NCBI GenBank assembly: GCA_946622925.1
Contig: CAMOQM010000002.1
Span: 1-22,278, forward strand
DNA: 22,278 bases
DNA from: an uncultured Caryophanales bacterium
Lineage (GTDB): Bacteria > Bacillota_I > Bacilli_A > RFN20 > CAG-826
Direction of reading: 5' to 3'
Each line of letters begins with the position of its first letter. Position 1 is the first letter of the stretch. The notes beneath the pieces are model-generated. The model did no database searches. It was given only the letters and a program-made list of their open reading frames with translations, and had not been told where the DNA came from. A program made the translations under genes and the position numbers. This document shows, in pieces, positions 21,770 to 22,278 of this stretch.

Positions 21770-22258
21770 ATTTGTGTAGTTATCTTCGGAACTAACTTTG
21801 GAGAAGAGTTCCTGGAAAGTGGCTATCTTATCCGCCAAGACGATTATCCATCCGGCTTTGCCATAAGGTAGCTTGTGGGGATTGACTGGCCACATGTGGT
21901 TGAGGATGAGTTTGCGTTCGTAAGGGGTGATGCCAAAATCGCGTTCGGCGTTATCGGCGGCGTAGACGGCGTGGCGCCTGGCGTGTTGCTTTTTGCGGTT
22001 AGGCTTATCGTGCCAATCGTAGAGATAATAATCGTGGAGAAGGGCGGCCCTGACAAAAGAGCGTTCATCCACCTTGACGCGCCAAGCCCGGGCGATCTTA
22101 ATCGCGATGACGGTGACGTGGATCAGGTGGGAGTAGGTGTTGGAGTTATGGTGCTGCTTGTTACGGGACAAAGCCTTAAAAGAGGGATGAGAAAGGATAT
22201 CGCCACCGTGCCGGCGTATTAAAACGTAGGCGTTTTCGGTGATGATGGTCTTTTCCAT
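21755..22258 (-). CDS. HD-domain phosphohydrolase family protein
   Basis: The 167-residue protein shows an HD metal site: H44 in S-H-L-I-H-V, H75-D76 in A-L-L-H-D-Y-Y-L-Y-D-W-H, additional histidines H96 and H121 (L-N-H-M-W-P), and D143 in V-L-A-D-K. HD proteins of this size hydrolyse phosphomonoesters or nucleotides, and the substrate is unknown. The order H, HD, H, H, D suggests a possible two-metal centre. The start at 22258 is the only ATG that gives the full domain, but just 20 bases of upstream sequence are visible, with no SD in them, so its promoter or operon partner cannot be judged. Confidence 0.82.
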   Translation of the reverse strand: MEKTIITENAYVLIRRHGGDILSHPSFKALSRNKQHHNSNTYSHLIHVTVIAIKIARAWRVKVDERSFVRAALLHDYYLYDWHDKPNRKKQHARRHAVYAADNAERDFGITPYERKLILNHMWPVNPHKLPYGKAGWIIVLADKIATFQELFSKVSSEDNYTNKPSI

Positions 22259-22278
22259 TAATAGCGGGCTTTATCGTC

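Overview
This window looks like the chromosome of a low-GC Gram-positive bacterium of the Bacilli or a related Firmicutes/Mollicutes branch, probably an uncultured host-associated lineage. The evidence is the gene neighbourhood rpsD / ezrA-nifZ-thiI (conserved in Bacillus), an infC-rpmI-rplT operon with an attenuator-type leader, EzrA itself, and many short intrinsic terminators. TGA is used as a normal stop codon, so this is not a Mycoplasma-type genetic code. I see no CRISPR array, tRNA, rRNA, insertion sequence or prophage. No stretch longer than 300 bases lacks a gene or a gene leader.

Layout. 1-2305: 3' end of a large surface protein made of ~60-residue helical repeats, with a C-terminal membrane anchor. 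2391-3013: a coupled TfoX-N / antibiotic-biosynthesis-monooxygenase pair. 3049-3999 (-): a NAD(P)-binding NmrA-type protein, divergent from rarA (4114-5379). 5437-5697: a self-contained 43-codon gene with its own promoter, perfect Shine-Dalgarno (SD) site and terminator. 5770-6627: an aldo/keto reductase. 6630-10511 (-): a tight four-gene operon, FAD-dependent dehydrogenase > lipoprotein > L-serine ammonia-lyase > small membrane protein. 10627-11232 (-): rpsD with a structured leader, divergent from ezrA-nifZ-thiI (11511-15550). That is followed by DUF3737 > MalY/PatB-type C-S lyase > membrane protein (15591-18027), joined by ATGA overlaps. 18076-19405 (-): infC-rpmI-rplT with promoter and leader. 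19473-21666 (-): a degenerate Fic-fold protein followed by two unrecognised membrane proteins. 21755-22258 (-): an HD-domain protein.

How the genes work together. NifZ and ThiI should form the 4-thiouridine tRNA sulfur pathway. The neighbouring PatB-type lyase and DUF3737 may extend a sulfur-amino-acid theme, which is inference. The serine ammonia-lyase operon links serine breakdown to an uncharacterised flavoprotein and an envelope lipoprotein.

The most distinctive signals are listed here. (1) Several genes have a -10 box only 6-8 nt from the start codon and no SD, implying leaderless mRNAs, while others have strong SD sites. (2) infC almost certainly starts at ATT behind a perfect SD. (3) A Fic-fold protein has lost its whole catalytic motif but sits in an intact operon. 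(4) The DUF3737 protein shows eleven regular 19-20-residue coils. (5) A 43-codon gene has an inverted repeat straddling its promoter.
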